Below the pieces are notes generated by a model, which was not told the DNA's origin, ran no database searches, and saw nothing but the letters and a program-made list of their open reading frames with translations. The position numbers were made by a program, and so were the translations under genes. This document shows, one piece after another, positions 1-8,697 of a stretch of DNA of 64,000 nt (position 1 is the stretch's first letter; each line of letters begins with the position of its first letter). This DNA comes from Trichocoleus sp. FACHB-40 (GTDB taxonomy: Bacteria; Cyanobacteriota; Cyanobacteriia; Cyanobacteriales; FACHB-T130): NCBI RefSeq assembly GCF_014695915.1, contig NZ_JACJPF010000046.1:1-64000 (forward strand), in the 5' to 3' direction.

Positions 1-155
1 AACTTGTTTGGCATTCAGCTAAAGAATATATAGCTCATAGACTATTTGAGTCAGCAGAACAACTAGAAGAGTTGTTAAATAAATTACTAAATGAAGGAGG
101 ACTTATTATTAAATGGGAACGAAAAATTAAAAACAAAGGTAATGCTGTTTATTAA
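1..155 (+). CDS. IS630-like transposase, C-terminal fragment (5' end outside window)
   Basis: An open frame enters from the left edge (first full codon at base 3) and stops at TAA 153-155, giving 50 residues. It reads LVWHSAKEYIAHRLFESAEQ, followed by a Leu/Glu-rich stretch and a basic tail (WERKIKNKGNAVY). In IS630/Tc1-mariner DDE transposases the region after the last catalytic acidic residue has a tryptophan-alanine-lysine helix of this kind. The family call is from recognition of that C-terminal pattern; the catalytic residues lie outside the window. Its position directly before a truncated gene suggests the element's right end lies close to 155-185. Confidence 0.6.
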   Translation, partial: LVWHSAKEYIAHRLFESAEQLEELLNKLLNEGGLIIKWERKIKNKGNAVY

Positions 156-159
156 ATTT

Positions 160-174
160 AGCTGCTACGCAGCT
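160..174. repeat. Short perfect inverted repeat next to the transposase stop
   Basis: AGCTGC (160-165), TAC loop, GCAGCT (169-174). It lies between the transposase stop and the first residues of the following gene that look like polyphosphate kinase. It could be part of the terminal sequence of the insertion element or a small terminator. No target duplication can be tested because the other end of the element is outside the window. Confidence 0.4.
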
Positions 175-193
175 TATTAATTATGCCGAGGAA

Positions 194-1099
194 ATGCTTG
201 TCCAAACCAGCACTGGCCCCGCACCTTGGACATTAGTAGAAGGCAACTGTCAACGCTTTAGCCGGGTAAAAGTCCTCACCCAAATGGCAGCTACCCTTAC
301 AGAAGCACTCGACAGACTGCACATTCAGGCACCAGTAATCCCAGCATTACCCCCGCAAGAACACCTTAACCCAGCAGAACCAAACTTATTAGCCCGCGTC
401 GATCTGAATCTCTGCCTCTCAAAGGATGAGTACAAACAGCAGTTACGCCACGAACAAGTCGAGATGCGTAAACTCCAGATGAAGATTCACAAAGCTCAAG
501 TGCCAGTGTTGGTTCTGTTTGAAGGCTGGGACGCTGCGGGTAAAGGTGGAGCCATCAAACGCTTAACTGATGCCCTAGACCCTCGCAGTTACATTGTTCA
601 TCCCTTCGCCGCACCCACAGATGAGGAAAAAGCCCATCACTACCTATGGCGGTTCTGGCGCTGGTTGCCCACAGCCGGGACGATTGGCATTTTTGACCGC
701 AGCTGGTACGGACGAGTGCTAGTGGAGCGTGTCGAAGGCTTTGCTACAGAACGGGAATGGCACAGAGCCTACCAGGAAATCAATGAGTTTGAAGCTCAGC
801 TTACCAGTGCTGGCTACGTTTTGGTTAAGTTCTGGCTGCATCTTAGTCCAGAAGAACAACTCAAACGGTTTTGCGATCGCCAGAATGACTCGTTTAAGCA
901 ATATAAACTCACCAATGAAGATTGGCGCAATCGGGAAAAATGGTCTTTGTATGAAGTGGCAGTCAATCAAGCAATTCAGCGCACCAGCACCCCTAACGCT
1001 CCCTGGACAATTATTGCCGCGAATGATAAATACTATGCCCGTGTGAAGGTAATTCAGTCGGTGGCAGAGGCGATTAACTCACAGCTGAAACGCAGATAG
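194..1099 (+). CDS. Polyphosphate kinase 2 family protein, 5'-truncated two-domain PAP type
   Basis: The 301-residue product belongs to the PPK2 family, which transfers phosphate between polyphosphate and nucleotides. A complete PPK2 domain fills residues 70-300: Walker [10 protein letters not shown] at 111-119, Walker [12 protein letters not shown] near 164-174, and lid motif RFCDRQND. Residues 1-38 ([11 protein letters not shown]...RVKVL) match the end of a second, preceding PPK2 domain, the same motif that recurs near the C terminus ([18 protein letters not shown]). Polyphosphate:AMP phosphotransferases of this type normally have two fused PPK2 domains and about 490-500 residues, so roughly 190-200 N-terminal residues are missing. 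The frame is open upstream to 143, and homology is readable from about 182 (YAEEM). The IS630-like tail sits just before the break. The ATG at 194 is only the first available start. The retained domain has all visible motifs; whether it is expressed is unknown. Confidence 0.85.
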   Translation: MLVQTSTGPAPWTLVEGNCQRFSRVKVLTQMAATLTEALDRLHIQAPVIPALPPQEHLNPAEPNLLARVDLNLCLSKDEYKQQLRHEQVEMRKLQMKIHKAQVPVLVLFEGWDAAGKGGAIKRLTDALDPRSYIVHPFAAPTDEEKAHHYLWRFWRWLPTAGTIGIFDRSWYGRVLVERVEGFATEREWHRAYQEINEFEAQLTSAGYVLVKFWLHLSPEEQLKRFCDRQNDSFKQYKLTNEDWRNREKWSLYEVAVNQAIQRTSTPNAPWTIIAANDKYYARVKVIQSVAEAINSQLKRR

Positions 1100-1101
1100 A
1101 A

Positions 1102-1345
1102 AGGGATTGGGGATTAGGGATTGGGGATTGGGGATTGGGGATTGGGGATTGGGAATTGGGAATTGGAGATTGGGAATTGGGAATTGGGAAATGGGAAAAA
1201 GTCTTATTTAGCCCCTAGTCCCTAATCCCCATTCCTCAGTCCCTAGTCCCCAGTCCCCATTCCCCAGTCCCTAGTCCCCAGTCCCCATTACCTATTCCCC
1301 CATTCTCCAGTCCCCATTACCTATTACCATTTAGCCATTACCCAT
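1102..1345. repeat. Short tandem heptamer repeats (STRR-like), G-rich then C-rich
   Basis: The whole gap between the PPK2 and YdcF genes is built of seven-base units. From 1102 to about 1196 the unit is GGGGATT and variants (GGGAATT). From about 1207 to 1345 it is CCCCAGT, CCCTAGT, CCCCATT and later CCATTAC/CCTATTAC forms. The two halves are roughly complementary, so a long imperfect hairpin could form. Heptanucleotide tandem repeats (STRRs) are a known feature of filamentous cyanobacterial genomes. No gene or promoter is recognisable here. Confidence 0.85.
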
Positions 1346-1367
1346 TACCTGTTACCTAATACCGCCT

Positions 1368-2414
1368 ATGTTTCTATTACTAACGCGGGTTCTGCTCTGG
1401 CTGTTGGTTAGCATAATTGTCTACAATTTGCTGACGAGATGGATTCCCAAGCAATATCTGGCTTGGTTTGGCGGAGTAATTATATTTCTCGTCATCCTGC
1501 TGTCGTTTTACAATCCCAACTACAGGGTTGTCTCAGCTGCATGGAATATTCTCTCGTTTCCGCTTAAGCCAGTAGGCGCGGCGATTTTCCTGTTGTTGCT
1601 GGGACTGGGAGGGATAAACAAGAATGCTGTATCAAACATCGCCGTAAGGCAATTTAGGGCAGCGTTCTTGATTTTGCTGATTTCCAGTTTGCCAATTTTT
1701 GCATATTGGCTGGCGCAGCAAGCGGAACAAGAGGCGATTTTATCAGAGCAACGACGGGCGGCAATTTGTCAAGTCAATTGTCCGGTTGACGTGACACCTG
1801 CGGGGGCTGAAACTGCTGGGGCGATTGTGGTGCTAGGGCGGGGAACTACGCAAGCTAACCTGCCGTATCGTACACAAATTCAGCTTACTGATACAGGCGA
1901 TCGCATTCTCTATGCTGCTCAACTTTACCGGGAACAGCGAAACCGAGGAAATGACCCTCTGATAGTTGTGAGCGCTGGGCCAAGACCTGACCTGGAAGGA
2001 GATACAAATACTATTAATGAGGGTAACGATATTGCCACGGTGCTGCGTCGGCTGGATGTGCCGTCAGACCGAATTGTTGTAGAACCCAGAGGTGTTGACC
2101 TCCGCACCAGTGCTGAAAGGGTTGAGGAAATTTTAAGACAGCGGGGTATCAGGTCGCGCCGCGTTATCCTTGTGTCCTCCGCGTTAAATATCCGTCGCGC
2201 TAATCTGACGTTTTCTAATCTGGGTATCACAATTATTCCCAGACCTACAGATTTTTATACGTTTCAAGGTGGGGCGACACCCGTGCGACGCTTGCAAGTC
2301 TCAGATTTTCTTCCCAGTGTGGAAGCGCTGACGATCACAACTCGCATTGTGGAAGAATTTCTCAGTTCAATCTATTACTTCTTGCGCGGCTGGTTGACAC
2401 CACTCTTGTTATAG
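1368..2414 (+). CDS. YdcF/ElyC/SanA family (DUF218) membrane protein
   Basis: The 348-residue protein has four hydrophobic segments (about 1-22, 30-48, 68-82, 98-116) followed by a soluble DUF218 domain from about 151 (AIVVLGRG) to 320. The conserved features are AIVVLG at the start, an acidic/asparagine central stretch (EGDTNTINEG), the sequence VDLRTSAER, and VILVSSALNIRRA. This family includes E. coli ElyC and SanA, which affect envelope and peptidoglycan metabolism; the chemical reaction is not established. The long multi-TM N terminus is usual for cyanobacterial members. It is preceded by 240 bases of heptamer repeats and followed by another heptamer array, so it is probably transcribed alone. 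Confidence 0.75.
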   Translation: MFLLLTRVLLWLLVSIIVYNLLTRWIPKQYLAWFGGVIIFLVILLSFYNPNYRVVSAAWNILSFPLKPVGAAIFLLLLGLGGINKNAVSNIAVRQFRAAFLILLISSLPIFAYWLAQQAEQEAILSEQRRAAICQVNCPVDVTPAGAETAGAIVVLGRGTTQANLPYRTQIQLTDTGDRILYAAQLYREQRNRGNDPLIVVSAGPRPDLEGDTNTINEGNDIATVLRRLDVPSDRIVVEPRGVDLRTSAERVEEILRQRGIRSRRVILVSSALNIRRANLTFSNLGITIIPRPTDFYTFQGGATPVRRLQVSDFLPSVEALTITTRIVEEFLSSIYYFLRGWLTPLLL

Positions 2415-2460
2415 AAGCAGCTGTATCAGCAATTACTTTAAAGTAGTCATTAGTCACGCG

Positions 2461-2548
2461 CTAATGGCTAATGGCTAATGGCTAATGGCAGTAAACAAGA
2501 TTGCAATTAGCCATTCTTTACGGACAACGGACAACGGACTAACGACTA
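2461..2548. repeat. Two heptamer tandem arrays before the ABC exporter gene
   Basis: CTAATGG is repeated four times without error at 2461-2488. CGGACAA is repeated twice at 2521-2534 and continues in related form (CGGACTA, ACGACTA) to 2548. The first array includes an ATG at 2485 that is in frame with the exporter gene. A start codon made by a low-complexity repeat is unlikely to be the true one, so the array is annotated as intergenic. Confidence 0.8.
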
Positions 2549-2550
2549 AC

Positions 2551-4299
2551 ATGGCTCACTCACGGCTGCAAAAATTAGGCGCTTATATGCGTCCGCACTG
2601 GCGGACGGCTACTCTAGGCATCATCGCCCTGTTCGTTGTCAATGGACTGGGCGTTTATATCCCTTTGCTGATTCGGGATAGTATTGACGAACTTCGCCTA
2701 GCGTTTGATTTCGATCAAATCAAGCACTTTGTGGTGCTAATTTTGCTGCTGGCTTCGGTGATGTGGGTGGTGCGAATGGTGTCGCGTATCCTGCTGTTTG
2801 GACTGGGGCGACAAGTAGAATTTGACCTGAAGCAAAAGATTTTTCAGCATCTGCTGACTCTGGAACCATCTTATTTTTCCATTAACACTGCTGGAGATTT
2901 GATTAGCAGGGCGACAAGTGATGTGGAGAATATCCGGCGGTTGTTGGGGTTTGCAGTTTTGAGTCTAGCAAATACGATTTTTGCTTATGCGCTAACTTTG
3001 CCAGTGATGATGTCGATAGATTTGCGGTTGACGCTGGTAGCGATCGCAGTTTACCCGTTTATGCTGATTATTGTGCAGATGTTTAGCGATCGCCTGCGTA
3101 ACGAACAGCTGGTTTTGCAAGAGGAATTATCCAGCATCAGCGAATTGATTCAGGAAGATATGAGTGGTATCGCCCTGATTAAAATTTATGCCCAAGAAGA
3201 AAACGAGCGTCGCGCTTTCGGAAGGCTAAACGACCGTCTTTTGCAAGCAAATCTGCAACTGGCGAAAACGCGAAATACCTTGTTTCCCTTCATTCAAGGT
3301 CTAGCTTTTATCAGCATATTGCTCTTGCTGTGGCTGGGATCTAGGTCAATTGTTGCTGGTGCGATTACGATTGGGGACTTTCTGGTACTAATTCTCTATG
3401 CTGAGCGATTAGTTTTCCCCACAGCTTTACTAGGATTCACGATTACTGCTTACCAACGGGGTGAAGTTAGTATCGACCGCATTGAGTCAATTTTAATGGC
3501 AGAAGCGAAAGTTAAAGATGCTCCCGATGCGATCGCATTGCCACAGGAAGAAGTCAGAGGTCAACTTAAGGCTAGTCACCTCACTTTTACCTATCCGGGA
3601 GCCGCAACACCAGCCCTGAATAATATCAACTTTAAAATTGAACCAGGGGAAACTGTGGCGATTGTCGGTTCCATTGGTTCTGGAAAATCGACGCTGGCAA
3701 ATGCCATACCCCGCCTGTTGGATATCAATAGGGATACTTTGTTTCTGGATCGCTATGATATCACCAAGTTGAAATTAAAAGATTTGCGGGGCGCGATCGC
3801 TTATGTCCCCCAAGACAGCTTTCTCTTCAGCGCCACTATCAAAAACAACATTCGCTACGGCAATCCCCTAGCTGAACAGTCAGAAATTGAATATGCTGCC
3901 AAGCAAGCACAAATCGATCAAGAAATTATTAACTTCCCCCAACAATATGAAACGATTGTCGGAGAGCGCGGCATCACCCTTTCTGGGGGACAAAGACAGC
4001 GGACTGCGCTTGCTCGTGCTTTGTTAATAGATGCGCCAATTCTAATTTTGGATGACGCACTTTCTAGCGTAGATAATCAAACAGCTACCGCCATTTTGAG
4101 AAATCTTTCCGAAGGTATCCAGCGCAAAACTGTTATTTTTATCTCCCATCAATTATCTGCTGCTGCCACTGCTAACCGAATTTTTGTAATGGAAAAAGGT
4201 GAAATTGTTCAGTCTGGTACTCATACCCAACTTTTGCAAGAAGCTGGACTTTACCGCTCACTTTGGAGCCAGCACGAGCTAAAGGAAGTTCTCAGCTAA
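2551..4299 (+). CDS. ABC transporter, fused permease and ATPase (type IV exporter half-transporter)
   Basis: The product from ATG 2551 has 582 residues, the normal size for a homodimeric exporter half. The N-terminal half carries six membrane segments. The C-terminal half is an ABC ATPase with Walker [11 protein letters not shown]-loop YVPQDSF, signature LSGGQRQR, Walker [13 protein letters not shown], and H-loop ISHQLS, in that order. It resembles lipid or multidrug exporters of the MsbA/LmrA type; the substrate cannot be read from sequence. An in-frame ATG at 2485 would add 22 residues (AVNKIAISHS...TTN) encoded by heptamer repeats. ATG 2551 is chosen because conserved sequence begins there ([17 protein letters not shown]). 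The stop lies 137 bases before petJ, on the same strand. Confidence 0.88.
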   Translation: MAHSRLQKLGAYMRPHWRTATLGIIALFVVNGLGVYIPLLIRDSIDELRLAFDFDQIKHFVVLILLLASVMWVVRMVSRILLFGLGRQVEFDLKQKIFQHLLTLEPSYFSINTAGDLISRATSDVENIRRLLGFAVLSLANTIFAYALTLPVMMSIDLRLTLVAIAVYPFMLIIVQMFSDRLRNEQLVLQEELSSISELIQEDMSGIALIKIYAQEENERRAFGRLNDRLLQANLQLAKTRNTLFPFIQGLAFISILLLLWLGSRSIVAGAITIGDFLVLILYAERLVFPTALLGFTITAYQRGEVSIDRIESILMAEAKVKDAPDAIALPQEEVRGQLKASHLTFTYPGAATPALNNINFKIEPGETVAIVGSIGSGKSTLANAIPRLLDINRDTLFLDRYDITKLKLKDLRGAIAYVPQDSFLFSATIKNNIRYGNPLAEQSEIEYAAKQAQIDQEIINFPQQYETIVGERGITLSGGQRQRTALARALLIDAPILILDDALSSVDNQTATAILRNLSEGIQRKTVIFISHQLSAAATANRIFVMEKGEIVQSGTHTQLLQEAGLYRSLWSQHELKEVLS

Positions 4300-4436
4300 G
4301 GGCAGCAATTTGCCCGCAGAATAATTTTAGGTTCATCTCGAAGTATGACAACCTGTCTTTTGACATAGCAAGCCGCTCTCCTCAAAAATATGGGCATTAT
4401 CAGTGCTTTGGCACGCGCCGAGTGAGGAGGAGCAGC

Positions 4437-4769
4437 TTGAGAAAGTTATTTTCAGTCATAGTTATAGCGGCATTTATTCTCCTTGCCTTCGCTAGTCCTG
4501 CTTTCGCAGCAGACGCGGCTAGCGGAGCCAAAATTTTTAGTGCCAATTGTGCCGCCTGTCATCAGGGAGGGCGCAATGTTGTTATTGCTGCCAAAACTCT
4601 ACCGAAAGAGGCTTTACAGAAGTACAACATGAATTCAATTGAGGCTATTGTCACTCAGGTACAGAATGGCAAAAATGCCATGCCTGCTTTTGAAGGTCGC
4701 TTAAACGACAAACAGATAGAAGACGTAGCCGCTTACGTTCTAGAGAAATCGGAAAAAGGCTGGATGTAA
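4437..4769 (+). CDS. petJ: Cytochrome c6 precursor, TTG start
   Basis: This encodes the soluble lumenal electron carrier between cytochrome b6f and photosystem I, which can replace plastocyanin. From the TTG at 4437 the product has 110 residues: signal peptide [24 protein letters not shown] (1-24), then a mature 86-residue protein starting [10 protein letters not shown]. The haem site is C38-AACH42 and the distal ligand is Met82 in NAMPAF. A strong purine-rich site, GAGGAGGAG, ends a few bases before the TTG. The longer open frame back to 4263 overlaps the exporter gene and encodes nothing recognisable, so the TTG start is preferred. Cytochrome c6 genes are commonly induced by copper shortage; no regulatory site is identified here. 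A TonB receptor follows on the same strand after 181 bases. Confidence 0.93.
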   Translation: MRKLFSVIVIAAFILLAFASPAFAADAASGAKIFSANCAACHQGGRNVVIAAKTLPKEALQKYNMNSIEAIVTQVQNGKNAMPAFEGRLNDKQIEDVAAYVLEKSEKGWM

Positions 4770-4774
4770 TATAA

Positions 4775-4792
4775 CAGTCCTTGCAGGAACTG
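4775..4792 (+). terminator. Weak hairpin after petJ
   Basis: CAGTCCT and AGGAACTG can pair with one bulged base around a TGC loop, five bases after the petJ stop. There is an A/T-rich stretch downstream but no clean T run, so it is at best a weak terminator or mRNA end stabiliser. Confidence 0.35.
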
Positions 4793-4950
4793 TGAAATAT
4801 TTCTTTTGTAGCGCAGGCGAGATTCCTGCGAAAAGCTCTCCTGCCTGTCTTACTTAGCATTGCTATTAAAGTTAAAAATCAGGAGTTACTAACTCCTAAC
4901 TTTTAAAGCTGCCCCAAATTATTTATGGTCTTTTTGTGTGAGGATACATT

Positions 4951-7275
4951 GTGAAAAAACAGCTATTATTTAATGGATTGTCGATAGCCGGAGCTATAGT
5001 ATTATCGGTAGCACCGATTCATGCTGAGGTTACGCAAGTAACTGGGGTTAAAATTCAGCCAATATCTAGCGGCATTGAGGTTATTTTAGAAACCAAAAGT
5101 GGCACGGTTTCCCAAGTGCTAACCTCCAGCTATGGGGAAACTTTTGTAGCTGATATTATTAATGCAAAATTGCGTTTACGAGATAGCGCTCGCTTTAGCA
5201 TTTCCAAGCCTACTGACCAAGTTACATTAGTATCCGTTACTCCTCTTGATGCTAACAGTATCCGAGTAGTCGTAACTGGAAATACTGGCGTACCTAAAGG
5301 AGAAATAAAGCAGAATAAGGGCAATTTTGTTTTCAGCTTTACCGCTACCCCAGAGACCACCGCTTCAAACGAAGAAACTACTGAAACAGCAAATCAGCCT
5401 CCAATTCAAACTGACAAAAATGAGTTACCAGAACGGGTAATAATCAACGATACAGAAGAAAATAATCTTCCTCAGTCTACACCAATATACGAAATTGACG
5501 CCGAAGAAATTCAAAACCAAGGCTCAAATAGTGCAGCGGAAATATTGAAAGGACTACCTGGATTCGCCGTCAACGATGCTGGTTATGGCGCAGATATTCA
5601 CACAGGAACTTACTACCGGGGACACTCCATTAATCAGTCTGTCTTTCTACTGAATGGTAGACCAATTGGCAATAATATTAATACTTATCATGGCACTACT
5701 GACCTAAACAGCATTCCGGTAGAGGCAATTGAAAGAGTAGAATTATCCAGCGGCACCAGTACCACCTTGTACGGTTCAGAAGCTTTTGGAGGAGTTGTCA
5801 ATATCGTCACCAAACAAGGTCAAGAAGTTCCTAGACTCAATGCTACAGTCCAATATGGCTCTTACAATCAATCTAACTATCGCGTCAGCTATGGCGGTTC
5901 TGCTGCGAATTTAAGATTCAACCTTGGATATGAAAAATACGAGGCAGATAACCGTTATCCTGTTCCTGAAGGTGCAGCAAATCGTGACGCAGAAGGTCTT
6001 TTATTTAATGGAGATCAAAATACTAGCAATTACTTTGGTGGTATCGCACTAGATTTGGATTCTAGAAACACTCTCAGCTTAGACGCTTATGCAATTAGCA
6101 GTCGTCGCGGTCTACTTTATTTTGGTTTCCCCTTACAAAGAGACAGGCTCGATCATGATGTCTTAAATGTAGGTTTATCTTGGAGAAGTTTATTAGGAGG
6201 AAACAAAGATTCTGTACTCAGGACTACCTTAGGCTACAACCGAGATTACTTCAACACCTATGGCCCAACCCAAAACATATTTTATCGTACTGGCACCTTA
6301 GATTCCCAAGCAGTGACAGGGAGAATAGAACATCAGTGGCAAACATCTCCTAGTAACAAACTAATTTGGGGATTAGATGTAAAAAATAGCTATTTAACTG
6401 GTGATTCTTTCAGTACAGTCCCTAGTCGAAGCGCTTTGAATGAAACTGAAAATAGAGATAGATTGCATACAGCCATATTTGCTTTAAATACTTGGAATAT
6501 CACCGATACATTACAAACAGATTTAGGAATACGGCAAAATTTTGATAGTGAATTTGGTAGTTATTCAAACCCCACTGCGGGGGTACGTTGGAATATAACT
6601 CCAGCCATTGCTGTACGCGGTAGTTGGGCATCTGTACAGCGCAATCCTGGATTAGATCAATTGTATATTTTCGACACAGTTCATAACTGGTTGCCTAATC
6701 CGGATTTGAATCCGGAAACAGGCTCATCTTGGACGGCTGGAGTAGATATTAATTTCTCTAGAAATTTGACAGGACAGTTTACGTATTTCGGTAGTAGTTT
6801 AAATGACAGATTGGGAATCATAGCCGGTAGATGGGCTAATATTGGTTTGGTAAACACCAATGGTTTAGAAGCAGCAATTAAATGGCAAATAAATCGTGAG
6901 TGGTCAACCTTTGTTAATTACACTTATACAGATGCACGCATAGAGACAGGGGTAGAAAAAGGCTTACAATTAGGCTTGATTCCCTACTCTGTAGGTCAAT
7001 TAGGTGTAGGTTATAACTCTGGCGGGTGGCAGATTAATCTATATGCGAGTTACTACAGTGGCGCACGTAGAGCCTTCTTTAATAATGCTGGTGAGGATCC
7101 AAGAGATTTCTCGCCACCTTACCTGAATTTAGATTTAAGCGGTAGAATTCCAGTTACTAGAAACTTGGGTTTAATAGTTTATCTAGAAAATTTAGCAGAT
7201 GTGAGTTACGAAAAATCAAATCGAATTTATCAACCTGGTTTAACTTTCCGCATCGGTGTACAGTCTACGTTTTAA
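4951..7275 (+). CDS. TonB-dependent outer-membrane receptor with N-terminal AMIN domain
   Basis: The 774-residue protein has a GTG start preceded by a GAGGA site, a signal peptide ending ...SVAPIHA (1-25), an AMIN domain (about 28-130), an acidic/proline linker, a plug domain (about 175-290; AEEIQNQGSNSAAEILKGLP ... ERVELSSGTSTTLYG), and a 22-strand-type beta barrel to a terminal phenylalanine (GVQSTF). AMIN plus TonB receptor is a typical cyanobacterial architecture for siderophore, iron or copper uptake across the outer membrane. The ligand cannot be told from sequence. No siderophore biosynthesis, TonB/ExbBD or Fe-ABC genes are adjacent. The neighbours are petJ and sodA, which suggests a metal-linked setting. 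No convincing Fur box is visible upstream, where there is a small AGGAGTT/AACTCCT hairpin at 4881-4897. Confidence 0.88.
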   Translation: MKKQLLFNGLSIAGAIVLSVAPIHAEVTQVTGVKIQPISSGIEVILETKSGTVSQVLTSSYGETFVADIINAKLRLRDSARFSISKPTDQVTLVSVTPLDANSIRVVVTGNTGVPKGEIKQNKGNFVFSFTATPETTASNEETTETANQPPIQTDKNELPERVIINDTEENNLPQSTPIYEIDAEEIQNQGSNSAAEILKGLPGFAVNDAGYGADIHTGTYYRGHSINQSVFLLNGRPIGNNINTYHGTTDLNSIPVEAIERVELSSGTSTTLYGSEAFGGVVNIVTKQGQEVPRLNATVQYGSYNQSNYRVSYGGSAANLRFNLGYEKYEADNRYPVPEGAANRDAEGLLFNGDQNTSNYFGGIALDLDSRNTLSLDAYAISSRRGLLYFGFPLQRDRLDHDVLNVGLSWRSLLGGNKDSVLRTTLGYNRDYFNTYGPTQNIFYRTGTLDSQAVTGRIEHQWQTSPSNKLIWGLDVKNSYLTGDSFSTVPSRSALNETENRDRLHTAIFALNTWNITDTLQTDLGIRQNFDSEFGSYSNPTAGVRWNITPAIAVRGSWASVQRNPGLDQLYIFDTVHNWLPNPDLNPETGSSWTAGVDINFSRNLTGQFTYFGSSLNDRLGIIAGRWANIGLVNTNGLEAAIKWQINREWSTFVNYTYTDARIETGVEKGLQLGLIPYSVGQLGVGYNSGGWQINLYASYYSGARRAFFNNAGEDPRDFSPPYLNLDLSGRIPVTRNLGLIVYLENLADVSYEKSNRIYQPGLTFRIGVQSTF

Positions 7276-7387
7276 GCTTGGGAAAAATTTACTTATGATA
7301 TAAAATCTTGAAATAGAGGTACTTCAGACAGCAAATTGTTGTAAATTTGAATCAAAGACCTAAAAAACTCTCAATTTTTACACAATT

Positions 7388-8152
7388 ATGGCTCTAAATC
7401 GTCGTAAGTTCCTATTTCTGTTAGGTGCCACCACGGGCGCAGTTGCCATAGGAGCCTTCCCATCTGCTTGCTCAGCTCAAAGCACCCAAGAAAGTAATGC
7501 AACGCAGGCTCCAGCGTCTCCAACGGCTCAAACAAAAGATACTTTTACCCTGCCGCCTTTACCTTATGACTACAAAGCTCTGGAACCCCACATTGATGCA
7601 GCGACGATGCAATTTCACCACGATAAACACCATGCCGCCTATGTGAAAAACCTGAATGAAGCGGTGAATAAATATCCGCAGCTTCAAGGCAAAAGCGCTG
7701 AAGAATTAATTAGCAATCTTAACAGCATACCAGAGGATATTCGTACAACAGTTCGCAACAACAGCGGCGGTCATGTGAATCATACAATGTTCTGGGAAAT
7801 CATGGCACCGAATGCGGGTGGAGCGCCAACCGGAAAAATTGCCGATGCGATTAATCAAACCTTTGGCAGTTTTGATGCTTTCAAAAAGCAATTCAACGAA
7901 GCGGGTAGTAAACGCTTTGGCAGTGGTTGGGCTTGGTTAGTGAGGGGCAAAGATGGTAAATTGCAAGTTGTAAGTACGGCGAATCAGGATAGTCCTTTGA
8001 TGGAAGGAATGTATCCCATTATGGGTAATGATGTTTGGGAACACGCTTATTATTTGAAATATCAAAACAAGCGGGCTGATTATTTAAATGCTTGGTGGAA
8101 TGTAGTTAATTGGAATGAAGTGAATAAACGCTTTGAGAGAGCTTCGGCTTAA
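7388..8152 (+). CDS. sodA: Superoxide dismutase, Mn-type, exported
   Basis: This 254-residue protein dismutates superoxide. The catalytic region (about 52-250) carries metal ligands His77 (QFHHDKHH), His132 ([10 protein letters not shown]), Asp215 and His219 ([11 protein letters not shown]). Gln200 in TANQDSPL and the glycine pair at GGHVNH are the Mn-type arrangement of the second-shell glutamine; Fe-type enzymes carry it on the N-terminal helix. The N terminus has a twin-arginine pattern ([10 protein letters not shown]) followed by a hydrophobic run and SAC at 26-28, which could be a lipobox. It is therefore predicted to be exported and probably membrane-anchored, as known for MnSOD of some filamentous cyanobacteria. 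A low-complexity Ser/Thr/Gln/Ala linker (29-50) joins anchor and enzyme. A strong hairpin follows the stop. Confidence 0.9.
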   Translation: MALNRRKFLFLLGATTGAVAIGAFPSACSAQSTQESNATQAPASPTAQTKDTFTLPPLPYDYKALEPHIDAATMQFHHDKHHAAYVKNLNEAVNKYPQLQGKSAEELISNLNSIPEDIRTTVRNNSGGHVNHTMFWEIMAPNAGGAPTGKIADAINQTFGSFDAFKKQFNEAGSKRFGSGWAWLVRGKDGKLQVVSTANQDSPLMEGMYPIMGNDVWEHAYYLKYQNKRADYLNAWWNVVNWNEVNKRFERASA

Positions 8153-8156
8153 TCCC

Positions 8157-8186
8157 TAGGGTGCGTTAAGCGTTTAACGCACCCTA
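8157..8186. terminator. Bidirectional hairpin between converging genes
   Basis: A perfect 13-base-pair stem (TAGGGTGCGTTAA / TTAACGCACCCTA) encloses a GCGT loop. It sits 5 bases after the sodA stop and 14 bases from the stop of the converging small gene. There is no long T tract on either side, but position and stem strength fit a shared terminator. Confidence 0.75.
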
Positions 8187-8199
8187 TTGTTAGATAATT

Positions 8200-8496
8200 C
8201 TACTTTTCTTCTATATACATCGGAGGTTCAATTGCAAAGTTGTCAATTTTACCTGCCTCATCAATAACATAGCCACCAGTAGTATCTAAGCCGGTACCTT
8301 CTTCTTGCTCGTGGAAAGCCTCAATTTGATGTTTATTGAGTTCGACGTCATTATTAGAAGGAATTATGGCATCCGGGGCATTAACAAATGGGTTTTGTGC
8401 CATTTGAACGCCAACATGATTATCTCCCGGCGCACCTCTTCCAGGTTCAGCTTCTTTTGGCTCTTCTGGTAGCACTGGATTTTGTCCGTCGCTCAT
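8200..8496 (-). CDS. Conserved cyanobacterial small hydrophilic protein, function unknown
   Basis: The 98-residue product is acidic and proline-rich, with no membrane segment or signal peptide. The N-terminal half is low complexity (PVLPEEPKEAEPGRGAPGDN). The C-terminal half has a better-defined block, GLDTTGGYVIDEAGKIDNFA followed by IEPPMYIEEK, of a kind I associate with cyanobacterial hypothetical proteins. The family has no function I can name. The gene converges on sodA across a shared hairpin and lies 200 bases downstream of the SDR gene on the same strand. It could be co-transcribed with that gene, but the spacing makes this uncertain. Confidence 0.6.
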   Translation of the reverse strand: MSDGQNPVLPEEPKEAEPGRGAPGDNHVGVQMAQNPFVNAPDAIIPSNNDVELNKHQIEAFHEQEEGTGLDTTGGYVIDEAGKIDNFAIEPPMYIEEK

Positions 8497-8697
8497 GGAT
8501 TTTTGCTCCTACTTTTTTTTAAATTTGAGGGCAGTCTGTAGGCAAAGAATATGTTGCGGCTACAAACTGTTTTTTCGTCAAATTGTGATGTTTCTTTTTA
8601 TGACAGTAGCCCAGTTAGTATCGAGGTTTACTCTTTCGCGGGTATTAAATTGCTATGTGTCTGGGGAGAAATTTAGTGACTGCTACGGCGACTTTCT

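Noticed and set aside
719-1046. Open frames on both strands inside the PPK2 gene
   Set aside because: They overlap a full catalytic domain and encode nothing family-like; they are shadows of the real gene.
1102-1345. CRISPR array
   Set aside because: The units are uninterrupted heptamers with no spacers; no cas genes are present in the window.
4263-4436. Extended N terminus of the cytochrome c6 gene
   Set aside because: It overlaps the exporter 3' end and lacks a signal-peptide pattern; the TTG at 4437 has a strong ribosome site and gives the right precursor length.
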